Positions 48,997 to 58,077 of a DNA stretch of 64,000 nt are shown piece by piece. The notes under the pieces were generated by a model. It was not told where the DNA came from and made no database searches. It saw nothing but the letters and a program-made list of their open reading frames with translations. Made by a program: the position numbers and the translations under genes. Origin of the DNA: Streptomyces hygroscopicus subsp. hygroscopicus (GTDB taxonomy: Bacteria; Actinomycetota; Actinomycetes; Streptomycetales; Streptomycetaceae); contig NZ_BBOX01000013.1 in NCBI RefSeq assembly GCF_001553455.1, forward strand, positions 1 through 64,000, given 5' to 3'. Position 1 is the first letter of the stretch. Every line of letters starts with the position of its first letter.

Positions 48997-50094
48997 TCAG
49001 GCCGGGTACGCGTGCGTCTGGGCCGCCTTGAGGGTGGCCCAGACGGTGCGGCCCGGGTGGAGGTCGAGTTCGGCGACCGCGGCCGTGGTCAGGTCGGCCA
49101 GCAGGGGGAGTTCGCCGGTGAGGTCGACGCGGATCTGGTCGCCGTGGGATTCCAGGCCGGTGACCTCCAGCCGCCACAGGTTGCGCGCGCTGGAGTCGGG
49201 GCGGTCGCGGTGGAGGGTGACCGCGGCGGGCGGGAAGGCGACGAAGACCGGGCCGGTGAGGTCCTCGGTGGTGGTGATGGTGGCGCCGCCGTCGAGCGCC
49301 ACGGTGTGGCCCTCGGCGCGGCCCTGGTAGAGGTTGAGGCCGACGAGGCTGGCGATGTAGTCGGTGCGGGGGCGGCGGGAGACGTCCGCCGGGGCGCCCT
49401 CCTGGACGATGCGGCCCTCCTCGACGACCACGAGCCGGTCGGCCAGCACCATCGCGTCCAGCGGGTCATGGGTGACCAGGACGGCCACCGCGGGGAAGTC
49501 GGCCAGATGGCGGCGGAGCCCGGCGCGCACCTCGAGGCGGGTGCGGGCGTCCAGCGCGGCCAGCGGCTCGTCCAGCAGCAGCAGCCGGGGACGGGTGGCC
49601 AGGGCGCGGGCGAGGGCGACCCGCTGGGCCTGTCCGCCCGACAGCGCGCGGGGTTTGGCGCCGGCCCGGTCGGCCAGGCCCATCCGGTCCAGCCAGTCGG
49701 CCGCCTGGGCGCGGGCCACCGCCTTCGGCGTCCCGTGGCAGCGCGGGCCGAAGGCCACGTTGTCGAGCGCGGTGAGGTGGGGGAAGAGCAGGTAGTCCTG
49801 GAAGACGACGCCGACCGGACGGTCCTCGGGCGGCACCCTCAGCCGGTGCTCCGGCTCCTCCAGGGTCCGGCCGTCCAGCCGCAGCGCCCCCGCGGTGAGC
49901 GGGGTGAGCCCGGCCAGGGCGCGCAGCGCGGTGGTCTTGCCCGCCCCGTTGGGCCCGAGCAGGGCGAGCACCTCCCCGGGGGCGGCGGACAGCCGCAGGT
50001 CGAGCCGGAAGGTGCCACGGTCCACGACGAGTCGGGCGTCGAGGCCGCCGGTGCGCACCGCGGTGTCCTCGGTGGTGGGGGTGTCCGTGGTCAT
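48997..50094 (-). CDS. modC: Molybdate ABC transporter ATP-binding protein
   Basis: 365 residues from ATG 50094, which overlaps the modB stop by four bases. Walker A GPNGAGKTT, signature LSGGQAQR, Walker B LLLLDEP and the H-loop VTHDPLDAM are complete. The C-terminal ~120 residues form a TOBE-like molybdate-binding domain (WRLEVTGLESHGDQIRVDLTGELPLLADLTTAAVAELDL). It energises molybdate uptake with ModAB. The gap 48798-48996 downstream has CCGACCAGGCCAGAACTCCC-like repeats and no gene. Confidence 0.93.
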   Translation of the reverse strand: MTTDTPTTEDTAVRTGGLDARLVVDRGTFRLDLRLSAAPGEVLALLGPNGAGKTTALRALAGLTPLTAGALRLDGRTLEEPEHRLRVPPEDRPVGVVFQDYLLFPHLTALDNVAFGPRCHGTPKAVARAQAADWLDRMGLADRAGAKPRALSGGQAQRVALARALATRPRLLLLDEPLAALDARTRLEVRAGLRRHLADFPAVAVLVTHDPLDAMVLADRLVVVEEGRIVQEGAPADVSRRPRTDYIASLVGLNLYQGRAEGHTVALDGGATITTTEDLTGPVFVAFPPAAVTLHRDRPDSSARNLWRLEVTGLESHGDQIRVDLTGELPLLADLTTAAVAELDLHPGRTVWATLKAAQTHAYPA

Positions 50095-50966
50095 GAGGCG
50101 GCCATCCAGCGGTCGCGCAGCCCGGCCAGGACCGCGATGGAAACGGCGAGGAGGACGAGGCTGAGCGCGATGGCGGCGGCCGGGTCGCTCTGCAGGGCGA
50201 GATAGACCGACAGCGGCATCGTCTGCGTACGGCCGGGGAAGTTCCCCGCGAAGGTGATGGTGGCGCCGAACTCGCCCAGCGCCCGCGCCCAGGCCAGCAC
50301 CGCGCCCGCGGCCACGCCCGGCGCGACCATCGGCAGGGTGACGCGGCGGAAGGCGGTGAAGCGCGAGGCGCCGAGGGTGGTGGCGGCCTCCTCGTAGCGC
50401 GGATCGGCGGCGCGCAGGGTGCCCTCGACGCTGATCACGAGGAACGGCATGGCCACGAACGCCTCCGCGACCACCACTCCCGCGGTGGTGAACGGCAGGG
50501 TGACGCCGAACGCCGAGTCCAGCCAGCGGCCGACGATCCCGTTGCGGCCCAGCGCGAGCAGCAGCGCCACCCCGCCCACCACCGGCGGCAGCACCAGCGG
50601 CAGGGTCACCAGGGCGCGCACCAGGCGGCGGCCGGGGAAGCGGGTCCGGGCCAGCAGCCAGGCCAGCGGCACGCCCAGCACCAGCGCCACGGCGGTGGCG
50701 GCGGTCGCGGTGATCAGCGAGAGCCGCAGCGCCTGCCACACCGCCACCCCGGTCAGCTGGTCGGGCAGGCTCCGCCAGGGTGCCCGGACCAGCAGCGCGA
50801 CCAGCGGAAGCACCAGGAAGACCAGGCCGCCGAGGGCGGGCAGCAGCAGCGGCAACGGGACCCCGGCCCGGAGCCGTGGCCGGGGCCGGGGCCGGGAAGT
50901 ACGGGGCCGACGCCGCGTGTCCTCCAGGACCTCCGCCGGGCCGGTCTCCGTGTCCGGCTCGGTCAC
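50091..50966 (-). CDS. modB: Molybdate ABC transporter permease
   Basis: 291 residues from GTG 50966, overlapping the modA stop as GTGA. A basic Pro/Arg-rich N-terminus precedes six TM segments and the binding-protein-dependent transport motif EAATTLGASRFTAFRRVTLPMVAPGVAAGAVLAWARALGEFGATITFAGN, characteristic of ModB/CysTW permeases. Coupled to modA and modC. Confidence 0.94.
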   Translation of the reverse strand: MTEPDTETGPAEVLEDTRRRPRTSRPRPRPRLRAGVPLPLLLPALGGLVFLVLPLVALLVRAPWRSLPDQLTGVAVWQALRLSLITATAATAVALVLGVPLAWLLARTRFPGRRLVRALVTLPLVLPPVVGGVALLLALGRNGIVGRWLDSAFGVTLPFTTAGVVVAEAFVAMPFLVISVEGTLRAADPRYEEAATTLGASRFTAFRRVTLPMVAPGVAAGAVLAWARALGEFGATITFAGNFPGRTQTMPLSVYLALQSDPAAAIALSLVLLAVSIAVLAGLRDRWMAAS

Positions 50967-51832
50967 GGCTTGAGGAAGCCGGCCTGGCCGAGCGCCTTCT
51001 GGCCCCGCGCGGACGTCACCAGGTCGATGAAGGCGGTGGCCGCCTCCGCGTTCGGGGCGTTCTTCAGCAGGGCGATCGGATAGTCGTTGATGGCCTTCTT
51101 CGACTCCGGGAACTCCACGCCCTCGACCTTGCCGCCCGCCGCCTTCACATCGGTCCGGTAGACGACGGAGGCGTCGACCTCCTTCAGCTCCACCTTGGTC
51201 AGGGCGCCCTTGACGTCCTGCTCGTACGAGACCGGGGTGAGCTTCAGCCCGGCCCCGTCCAGCGCCGTCTGCGCCGCCGAGCCGCAGGGCACCTCCTTGG
51301 CGCACAGCGCGACCTTCAGCCCGGAGCGGGTGAGGTCCTTCAGCGTGGCGATCTTCTTCGGGTTGCCCGGAAGGGTCGCGATCTCGAGCTGGTTGCGGAC
51401 GAAGGTGGCCGGGTCGCCCTTGGCGGCCTTGGCGTCGGTGACGGTCTTCATGGTCTTCGGGCTGGCGGCGGCGAAGACGTCGGCGGGCGCGCCGGAGGTG
51501 ATGCTGGCCGCGAGGGAGTCGCTGCCGCCGAAGTTGAAGGAGACCTTGGTGCCGGGGTGCTCCTTCTCGAAGGTCTTGCCCAGCGAGGTGAAGCTCTCCT
51601 TCAGCGAGGCCGCCGCGAACACGGTCACCGTGCCGGACAGCTTCTCCGCGGAGGAGCCGGAACCGGAGCCGGACGCCGTGGCGGAGCCGGACGCCGTGGC
51701 GGAGTCGCCGGAATCGCCGGAGTCCCCGGAGGAGCAGGCGGTGAGCGTCACGGCGGCGAGGGCCAGGCCGCCCACGAGACCGATGGTCCGGCGAGCGCCG
51801 GGGCGGGGCCTGGATACGGAACGGGTCGTCAT
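50963..51832 (-). CDS. modA: Molybdate-binding lipoprotein
   Basis: 289 residues from ATG 51832. Lipoprotein signal GLVGGLALAAVTLTAC with lipobox Cys, then a short Ser/Gly/Asp linker (SGDSGDSGDSATASG repeats) and a type II periplasmic binding fold with VTVFAAASLKESFTSLGKTFEKEHPGTKVSFNFGGSDSLAASITSGAPADVFAAASPKTM, the ModA oxyanion-binding region. First gene of modABC; the HTH-TOBE gene lies 47 bp upstream in the same direction. Confidence 0.95.
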   Translation of the reverse strand: MTTRSVSRPRPGARRTIGLVGGLALAAVTLTACSSGDSGDSGDSATASGSATASGSGSGSSAEKLSGTVTVFAAASLKESFTSLGKTFEKEHPGTKVSFNFGGSDSLAASITSGAPADVFAAASPKTMKTVTDAKAAKGDPATFVRNQLEIATLPGNPKKIATLKDLTRSGLKVALCAKEVPCGSAAQTALDGAGLKLTPVSYEQDVKGALTKVELKEVDASVVYRTDVKAAGGKVEGVEFPESKKAINDYPIALLKNAPNAEAATAFIDLVTSARGQKALGQAGFLKP

Positions 51833-51879
51833 GGGGTCTGTCTCTCCCTCTCTGCCTCTGCCGCTCCCGGCACGCGCGC

Positions 51880-52269
51880 TCACGGCGTTTCCACGACCAC
51901 GTTGGTCGACTTGATCACGGCGACGGCCGGAACGCCGGGCTCCAGCTTCAGCTCCTCCGCCGACTCCCGGCTGATCATGGACACCACGCGGAACGGTCCC
52001 GCCTGGATCTCCACCTGCGCGGACACATCGCCGAGGATCACCTCGGTGACGATTCCCGAGAAGCGGTTGCGGGCCGACGAGCCGGGGTTGTCGCGCTCCG
52101 CGCCGCTGCTGACCTCACGGGCGAACGCGGCGAGCGCCGGGCCCGGGATGATCCGGCGGCCCTGCTCGTCCCGTTCGGCGGCCAGCCGTCCGCTGTCGAC
52201 CCAGCGCCGCAGGGTGTCGACGCTGACGCCCATCAGGGCCGCGGCCTCACCGATCCGGTACGTATGCAT
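51880..52269 (-). CDS. HTH-TOBE molybdenum-responsive regulator
   Basis: 129 residues. The N-terminal MerR/excisionase-type helix-turn-helix (TYRIGEAAALMGVSVDTLRRWVDSGRLAAERDEQGRRII) is joined to one TOBE/molbindin domain (RNRFSGIVTEVILGDVSAQVEIQAGPFRVVSMISRESAEELKLEPGVPAVAVIKSTNVVVE). It should sense molybdate and control modABC directly downstream. The palindrome CGCATATGCG at 52286-52295, 17 bases before the start, is a candidate operator. Confidence 0.92.
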   Translation of the reverse strand: MHTYRIGEAAALMGVSVDTLRRWVDSGRLAAERDEQGRRIIPGPALAAFAREVSSGAERDNPGSSARNRFSGIVTEVILGDVSAQVEIQAGPFRVVSMISRESAEELKLEPGVPAVAVIKSTNVVVETP

Positions 52270-52674
52270 GCGCTGATGGTAACGCCGCATATGCGAGGTC
52301 GTACAGGTGTTCAGGGCGGCATTCATCCAATCGTTCGGCCATGGAGGCTGGTATCTGCGCGAGCCGTGGCGGCGGCCCGCGGCACCGGACACCGACCTCT
52401 TTCGCACGCCACCGTGAACGCACCGGAGTTCACCTGGCGAACGGTTCGGCCCGGCTCGCACCCACGACTTATCAGGTGGGTCACAAACCCGGGCCGGGAC
52501 TCCCCGACGTCTCTTGTCAGCCTGGTCACGGGCGTGAAAAGCTCAGCGCGCCCCGTACGGGGAACCCCCAACTCCCCGGCAGTCCCGCACTGTTGGCCGC
52601 CCGCCTCGCGGCCCGTGGTGAGAGGGTTGTCCCCCCGCGGGGGCGCCGCTGTCCGTGAGTGAGGAATCACCTCC
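52270..52674. promoter_or_regulatory. Divergent region with CGCATATGCG palindrome
   Basis: CGCATATGCG (52286-52295) lies immediately ahead of the mod regulator start. The remaining 380 bases have no supported gene. The + strand near 52570-52674 contains CCCCGCGGGGGCG palindromes and GTGAGGAATCACC just before the next gene. Confidence 0.5.
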
Positions 52675-54597
52675 ATGCCCGACCACGCATCTCCCCGGGA
52701 CGGCTTCCCGAGGCGCCCCGGCCCCGCCGAAGGGCCAGCCGAAGGGCCCGCCGAGGGGCCCGCCGAGGAAGCCGATGGCGCCGCCTCCGCGACGGCGCTG
52801 CTGGGTGCCTACTGGGACGCGGTCGCCGATTACGCGGAGCTGTGCACCACCAGCCCCGAAGACGGGATGCGGCTCGCCACCGAGGCGTTCCGGCGGGGCA
52901 TCCGGGAGACCCGCAACCGCCGCACCCGGGGCTTCGGCAAGCGCCTCCCGTGGCTTCCGCTCTTCCTGACCTCCGTACGGAAGACCGCCGCCGACTGGGA
53001 CGCCCACCGGCACGGAGACCGGCTCGACCCGGAGCTGCGGGCCTGGCTGGCGTCCGACCGCGCCGCCCGCTTCGCCGCCCCGCCCCGCGACCAGCCGCTC
53101 GCCCTGCGCGCCCTGCGGGACCTGCCGGAGGCGGACGGGGAGCTGCTGTGGCTGGTCGAGGTGGAGGGGCGGTCCACGGCGACGGTGGCCGGGCAGCTGG
53201 GCTACGACCCGGAGTTCGCCACCGAGGAGATCGCCCGGGTCCGGGCGGCCTTCCGCGAGCGGTGTCAGCGCGCCCATGTGGACACCCTCACCGACGAGGA
53301 GTGCCGCAGCTACGCCAAGCTGCTGGACGCCGCCACCCGGGCGCCCGACTCCCCCTCACCCGCCGACCTGTGGCAGCACCTCGCCCGTTGCCGCTCCTGC
53401 CGGGACGCGGCCACCTGCATGTATGTGGAGGGTGACGGGCTGCCCGGCGCCCTGGCGGGCGGCGTCATCGGCTGGGGCGCACGCCTCTACGTCGAGCGGC
53501 GCCGCGCGGTCGCCGACCGGGCCCCGGGCACCGCCCGCACCGCCGCGCCCACCGCGCACACGGTCCGCGCACCGCTGTGGGAGCGGCTGCGCGACCGGCT
53601 CCTGGACGGGTCCGGCACACGGCGGAGCAGACGGGCCGAGGGCGCGCGCAGACGGGCCGATGACGCGGACCGCGGATACGGGCCGGGCGACGGAACCGGC
53701 GCAGGCGGCAGAACCGGCGCGGGCGGCAGAACCGGCGCGGGCGGCAGAACCGGGCCGGACGGCACATACGGTGCGGACAGCGAAGGCGGTACCGACGGGG
53801 AAGGCGGTACCGACGGCGGAAGCGGCGGGTCCCGCCCCGTGGGGCACCGGGGCGGCCGTGGCCGACCCGGCCGCCGCGGGTTACGCAGGCCCCGTACGAC
53901 GGTCCTCCTGGCGGTGATCGCCGTCGTCACCCTCGCCGCCCTGGTCGCCCTGACCAGAACCGCCGCGAACTCCGACGACCGCAGTGACGGGCCCACGGGA
54001 CCGGAGGTGACGCCCGGCAGCCTGGTCCCCGCCACCTCCTCGCCGCGCAACCCCGGCGCCCCCAGATCCCCAGCCCCCACGCAGGGCGGAAACGGCTCCG
54101 GCGAGCACACCGGCAACGACTCCGGAAACCACTCCGGCAAGGGCTCCGGAAACGACTCCGGCAAGGGCTCGGAACAGAAGCACGGCCACTCCCCAGCCCC
54201 CTCCCCCTCGTCCTCCGGAAGCGGCTCCGGCTCCACCTCCGGCCACGGCGGCGGGCCGCCCGCCGACCGCCCGCCCGGTGCGAAGGCCGACTGCACGGCC
54301 CGCTTCCGGCTGGTCACCACATGGCCCGACGGCTACCAGGCCGCCGTCACCCTCACCTCCCGCAAGCCCCTCGACGGCTGGCGGGTCACCTGGACCTTCC
54401 GCGGCTCCCAGCGGGTGACCCGGATGTGGGACGGGAGGTTCACCCAGCGCGGCGCCAAGGTGACCGCCACCCCGGCCGACTACAACAAGCGGGTCAAGGC
54501 GGGCGGCACCCTCTCCATGGGCTTCCTCAGCACCGGGAACGACGGCGACCGGTCGCCCCGGTCCTTCACCCTCAACGGCCACCCCTGCGCGGGCTGA
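52675..54597 (+). CDS. Sigma-like/zinc-finger membrane protein with extracellular CBM2 domain
   Basis: 640 residues from ATG 52675. After a PAEG repeat, residues ~40-200 resemble a sigma-70/ECF factor (ALLGAYWDAVADYAELCTTSPEDGMRLATEAFRRGI, LRALRDLPEADGELLWLVEVEGRSTATVAGQLGYDPEFATEEIARVRAAFRERC). Next comes an anti-sigma-like zinc-finger segment (HLARCRSCRDAATC), a Gly/Arg/Thr linker with GAGGRT repeats, one TM helix (TTVLLAVIAVVTLAALVALT, ~405-425), a Ser/Gly linker and a C-terminal family 2 carbohydrate-binding module (DCTARFRLVTTWPDGYQAAVTLTSRKPLDGWRVTWTF) outside. An unusual cytoplasmic-regulator/extracellular cellulose-binding fusion. Confidence 0.88.
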   Translation: MPDHASPRDGFPRRPGPAEGPAEGPAEGPAEEADGAASATALLGAYWDAVADYAELCTTSPEDGMRLATEAFRRGIRETRNRRTRGFGKRLPWLPLFLTSVRKTAADWDAHRHGDRLDPELRAWLASDRAARFAAPPRDQPLALRALRDLPEADGELLWLVEVEGRSTATVAGQLGYDPEFATEEIARVRAAFRERCQRAHVDTLTDEECRSYAKLLDAATRAPDSPSPADLWQHLARCRSCRDAATCMYVEGDGLPGALAGGVIGWGARLYVERRRAVADRAPGTARTAAPTAHTVRAPLWERLRDRLLDGSGTRRSRRAEGARRRADDADRGYGPGDGTGAGGRTGAGGRTGAGGRTGPDGTYGADSEGGTDGEGGTDGGSGGSRPVGHRGGRGRPGRRGLRRPRTTVLLAVIAVVTLAALVALTRTAANSDDRSDGPTGPEVTPGSLVPATSSPRNPGAPRSPAPTQGGNGSGEHTGNDSGNHSGKGSGNDSGKGSEQKHGHSPAPSPSSSGSGSGSTSGHGGGPPADRPPGAKADCTARFRLVTTWPDGYQAAVTLTSRKPLDGWRVTWTFRGSQRVTRMWDGRFTQRGAKVTATPADYNKRVKAGGTLSMGFLSTGNDGDRSPRSFTLNGHPCAG

Positions 54598-54732
54598 CCG
54601 CTCCATACCTCCCGTTCCCACCGAAACGGAGCGGCGTATGGACGGGTACGGACGACGTACGCACGGCGTACGCACGGCGTACCACCCGAACGGCGGAACA
54701 GGACGCCCGGCCCATGGGGAACCCATGGCGGA

Positions 54733-55077
54733 ATGAGCAGTGTCCTGAGCGGCATCGTGACCCTGCCCCCCGACGCCCCCGCAGGGCGGGCGGCGCGGGT
54801 GGTGGTGGAGGTGCGCAACGTGTCCCGCTCCGATACCCCCGAGTCGATCGTGGCGGCGCAGGTCCTCACCGATGTGCCGCTGAGCCCGGGAGGCCATGTC
54901 CCGTTCAGCGTCACCGTCCCCGGCGAGCTGGTCCCGGGCGACAACTACGGGCTGCGGGTCCATGTGGACGTCAGCGGCTCCGGTGTCATGGAGCGCGGTG
55001 ATCTGGTCAGCGCCGAGGCCAGCCCGGTGCCGGCCCGTTCCACCGCCGGTCTGATCGCCCAGGTCACCCACGTCTGA
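54733..55077 (+). CDS. YbaY/YscW-like small beta-barrel protein
   Basis: 114 residues from ATG 54733. SGIVTLPPDAPAGRAARVVVEVRNVSRSDTPESIVAAQVLTDVPLSPGGHVPFSVTVPGELVPGDNYGLRVHVDVSGSGVMERGDLVSAEASPV follows the pattern of the YbaY/YscW lipoprotein domain but lacks a signal sequence, so this form is cytoplasmic. No function can be given. The frame is convincing despite a weak ribosome site. Confidence 0.8.
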   Translation: MSSVLSGIVTLPPDAPAGRAARVVVEVRNVSRSDTPESIVAAQVLTDVPLSPGGHVPFSVTVPGELVPGDNYGLRVHVDVSGSGVMERGDLVSAEASPVPARSTAGLIAQVTHV

Positions 55078-55171
55078 GGGACGGGGCCGGGCGCCCGGCC
55101 GACACCGGGCCGTCACCAGGCGTTTGCCGCGTTTGGTGATGTACCCATTCAGTCACGGCAGGCCCAGTGGT

Positions 55172-55186
55172 TACGATCTGGCGCGA
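55172..55186 (+). promoter_or_regulatory. Putative leaderless promoter
   Basis: TACGAT (55172-55177) lies eight bases before ATG 55186 in the context TTACGATCTGGCGCGATGG, nearly the same as at 35251. No ribosome site. Confidence 0.45.
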
Positions 55187-55836
55187 TGGGCAGAGGGCGG
55201 GACGGAGAGAGCCACATACGGAGGGGACTGGTGCTCGGCACCGTGCCGTCCGTCCTGTGGCGTGCCGTGCTGCTGCTCGCCGCGGCGATATGGGTGGCGC
55301 CCGCGTGCCTCCACCCGGCCATCGACCACAACACCCCGACGACGGGATGTTCCCACCGCCCGACGGACAACCGCCTGCCGGACAACGGCCCGCCGGAAAA
55401 CGGCCTGCCGGACGGCCGTCCGCCGGACGACCGCGGGGCGGGCGCCCTCACGGGCATCCTCCTCACGGGCATCCCCCGCACGGACCGCTCCCTCACGGGC
55501 GCCCCTCTCACGGACAACCGCCTGGCGGGCACCGGGCCGCTGCGGCCGTCCCAGGAGCCGGTCACCTTCCCGGCTCCGTGGCACGGCCCGGCCGACGCCT
55601 TCCGCGCCGAACCCGGACGCGCCTACTGCGTCGCCCGCTCCGGCAGCGGGGGCGACAACTGTGTCGCGGGCCCCTGTGCGGGGGTCCAGGCCCTGGTGCC
55701 CACGCCCGTATCCCCGCCCTCCCTCGCCGAGCTTCCGCCGCTCGACGGCCCCCGGGACCCGGACTCCGCCCGGGCACCGCCCGGTCACCCCGTCCGCGCC
55801 CTCGGCCTCCATCAGCTCCAAGTCCTGCGTACCTAG
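55186..55836 (+). CDS. Probable membrane-anchored hypothetical protein
   Basis: 216 residues. A basic start is followed by a signal-anchor (VLWRAVLLLAAAIWVAPACLHPAI), a Pro/Asp/Asn-rich low-complexity stretch with near-repeats (LPDNGPPENGLPDGRPPDD) and a compact C-terminal part with a Cys pair (YCVARSGSGGDNCVAGPCAG) ending LGLHQLQVLRT. I recall similar proteins encoded upstream of DUF3105 genes. Extracellular; function unknown. Confidence 0.65.
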   Translation: MGRGRDGESHIRRGLVLGTVPSVLWRAVLLLAAAIWVAPACLHPAIDHNTPTTGCSHRPTDNRLPDNGPPENGLPDGRPPDDRGAGALTGILLTGIPRTDRSLTGAPLTDNRLAGTGPLRPSQEPVTFPAPWHGPADAFRAEPGRAYCVARSGSGGDNCVAGPCAGVQALVPTPVSPPSLAELPPLDGPRDPDSARAPPGHPVRALGLHQLQVLRT

Positions 55837-55923
55837 GCCGACACCGGTAACCGCGATGCACCGTTCCACCCATCCAGTGTGCGAACTGCGAGTACTGCGA
55901 CAACTGCGAGGACAAGGACAGCC

Positions 55924-56592
55924 ATGGGCTCCAAGGGATCGAAGACGAAGGCCACCGCGGCCGACCGCCGCGCGAAGATAGAGGAGTTGCGCCGCGCCGA
56001 GAAGGCGCGCGAGCGCCGCTACCGGATCATCACCATCGCCTCCTGCACGGTGATCGTCGCCGGACTGGCCGTCGGGGGGTACTTCCTCGTCGACTCCGGT
56101 GACAAGAAGGAGGAGAAGAAGGCCGAGGTCACCTCATCGGTCGTCAAGACCGGTGAGTTCAAAGGCATGCGGACCTGGCAGAACCTGGGCCGGACGCATG
56201 TCGAGGGCACGGTCGACTACGCGATGTCGCCGCCGGTCGGCGGAAACCACAACCAGGTGTGGCAGAACTGCAACGGCGATGTCTACACCAAGCCGCTGAC
56301 CAAGGAGAACGCCGTGCACTCGCTGGAGCACGGCGCGGTGTGGGTGACCTACACCGACAAGGCGTCGAAGGAGGACATCGCCACCCTCAAGGCCCGGGTG
56401 GAGAAGACCCCGTACTCGATGATGAGCCCCTACCAGGACCAGGACGCGCCGATCGTCCTCAACGCCTGGGGCAACCAGCTGGACATCCAGGAGGCGTCGG
56501 ACCCGAGGGTGGCCGACTTCTTCAAGAAGTTCGTCCAGGGCAAGCAGACCCCCGAGCCGGGCGCCTACTGCACGAACGGGAAGTCCTCATGA
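55924..56592 (+). CDS. DUF3105 membrane protein
   Basis: 222 residues from ATG 55924. A charged cytoplasmic N-terminus (AADRRAKIEELRRAEKARERRYR) and one TM helix (IITIASCTVIVAGLAVGGYFLV) are followed by the DUF3105 domain (YAMSPPVGGNHNQVWQNCNGDVYTKPLTKENAVHSLEHGAVWVTY), rich in His and with a Cys. The conserved GGNH and SLEHG motifs look metal-binding. The stop overlaps the DUF305 start (ATGA), so the two are coupled. Confidence 0.93.
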   Translation: MGSKGSKTKATAADRRAKIEELRRAEKARERRYRIITIASCTVIVAGLAVGGYFLVDSGDKKEEKKAEVTSSVVKTGEFKGMRTWQNLGRTHVEGTVDYAMSPPVGGNHNQVWQNCNGDVYTKPLTKENAVHSLEHGAVWVTYTDKASKEDIATLKARVEKTPYSMMSPYQDQDAPIVLNAWGNQLDIQEASDPRVADFFKKFVQGKQTPEPGAYCTNGKSS

Positions 56593-57335
56593 CCGACGGA
56601 ACGACCGTCGGCCGGGCGTCACGGCAGCCGCTGGTGGCGGGGATCGCCGCCGCGCTCGCCGTGCTCACGCTGGTGGCGGTGGGAGTGCTGTGGCTGACGA
56701 GCGACCGCTCGGAGGGCGCGACCGGTACGGGTACACCGAAGGACACCTCCGCCGAGGCCGGTTTCGCCCGCGACATGTCCGTCCACCATCAGCAGGCGGT
56801 GGAGATGTCGTTCATCGTGCGCGACCGCACCAGCGACGAGGAGGTGCGGCGGCTGGCGTTCGACATCGCCAGTACGCAGGCCACCCAGGCGGGGATGTTG
56901 CAGGGCTGGCTGGACATGTGGGGGCTGGACAGGACGTCCGAGGACCCGCCGATGACGTGGATGAAGAACGCGTCGGCGGATGGCACGGACGGCATGGACG
57001 GCATGGACGACGGCATGGACGGCATGGACCACGGCGCGATGAAGGGCATGGCCGGCGGCGCCGCGTACAAGCCGCACGACGGCTCACTCATGCCGGGCAT
57101 GGCCACCAACACCCAGCTCGATGAGTTGCGCAAGGCCAAGGGCAAGGCGGCCGAGATCCTCTATCTGAAGCTGATGACCGCCCATCACCGGGGCGGCGTC
57201 GGGATGGCGGAGGGCGCGGTCGAGCTGGTCAAGGACCCGACCGAAAGGCATCTGGCCCAGACGATGGTCCAGGGCCAGCAGTCGGAGATCCAGCTGATGG
57301 CCGACATGCTCAAGGCCCGCGGCGCGTCCTCCTGA
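56589..57335 (+). CDS. DUF305 membrane-anchored protein, Met/His-rich
   Basis: 248 residues. One N-terminal TM helix (PLVAGIAAALAVLTLVAVGVLWL), then a duplicated helical DUF305 domain with FARDMSVHHQQAVEM and ILYLKLMTAHHRGGVGMAEGAVEL motifs. Between them is a Met/Asp/Gly insert (DGMDGMDDGMDGMDHGAMKGMAGG). His-His and Met-rich motifs suggest copper or silver binding outside the membrane, although this is inferred. Coupled to DUF3105; the pair is found together in many actinobacteria. Confidence 0.93.
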   Translation: MTDGTTVGRASRQPLVAGIAAALAVLTLVAVGVLWLTSDRSEGATGTGTPKDTSAEAGFARDMSVHHQQAVEMSFIVRDRTSDEEVRRLAFDIASTQATQAGMLQGWLDMWGLDRTSEDPPMTWMKNASADGTDGMDGMDDGMDGMDHGAMKGMAGGAAYKPHDGSLMPGMATNTQLDELRKAKGKAAEILYLKLMTAHHRGGVGMAEGAVELVKDPTERHLAQTMVQGQQSEIQLMADMLKARGASS

Positions 57336-57394
57336 CGCCCGCCGGTGGCGCCCGTCCCGCGCGTGGGACGGGCGCCATCACCCCTGGCGGCCTC

Positions 57395-57480
57395 ACACCC
57401 CGCGGACTCACGCCTCGCCGACTCACCCCGCCGACTCACACCACACGGACTCACACCCCGCGGACTCACGCCTTGCGGAC
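57395..57480. repeat. GGACTCACNCC tandem repeats at convergent 3' ends
   Basis: Five imperfect 13-20 bp units containing (C/G)GACTCAC between the DUF305 gene and the convergent TetR gene. The last unit runs into the 3' end of the TetR gene. Confidence 0.6.
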
Positions 57481-58077
57481 GAAGACCCCGGCACGGGCCG
57501 CCCGATACGCCGTCTCGACCGCGGTGTAGGCCAGCCGCTCGTCGACGAACCCGCGCAGGATCAGCACCCGGTAGTAGATGGGCGCGGCCATCGCGGCGAT
57601 GACCTCCCGCGCATCGGTGTCCTCGGGCACCTCCCCCCGCTCGATCGCGCGGCTCACGATCTGGGTGACCTCCTCGGTACGCCGCACGAACGCGTCCCGG
57701 ACGATCTCCTCGACCCGGGGATCGTGCGCGGCGGCCACCAGCAGCCCCTGGATGACGTTGCGGTTGCGCAGCGCGTTGTTGAAGTCCCCGATGGCGCGGG
57801 CGAGTTCCTCCAGGTCCCGCCGGAAGTCACCGGTGTCGGGCGTGGGCAGCGCGGCGCTGCGCTCGGCCAGCAGATCCACGATGACCCCGTCCACCGTGCG
57901 CCAGCGCCGCCGGATGGTGGAGACGTGCACGCCCGAGCGCTGCGCCAGCCGGTCGAGGGTGAGAGTGGTGAACGACTCGCGGTCCAGTTCCTCGTACGCG
58001 GCCGCCAGCACGGCGGCCCGGGTCCGGGCCGTGCGCCCCCCGGGGCGGGCCGACCCATGCGGTGGTCGCTCTGTCAT
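57466..58077 (-). CDS. TetR-family regulator
   Basis: 203 residues from ATG 58077. HTH: RTRAAVLAAAYEELDRESFTTLTLDRLAQRSGVHVSTIRRRWRTVDGVIVDLLAERSA; C-terminal TetR_C domain with RDAFVRRTEEVTQIVSRAIERGEVPEDTDAREVIAAMAAPIYYRVLILRG. Target unknown; the inverted repeat at 58198 lies 120 bp upstream and may be its operator. Confidence 0.92.
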   Translation of the reverse strand: MTERPPHGSARPGGRTARTRAAVLAAAYEELDRESFTTLTLDRLAQRSGVHVSTIRRRWRTVDGVIVDLLAERSAALPTPDTGDFRRDLEELARAIGDFNNALRNRNVIQGLLVAAAHDPRVEEIVRDAFVRRTEEVTQIVSRAIERGEVPEDTDAREVIAAMAAPIYYRVLILRGFVDERLAYTAVETAYRAARAGVFVRKA

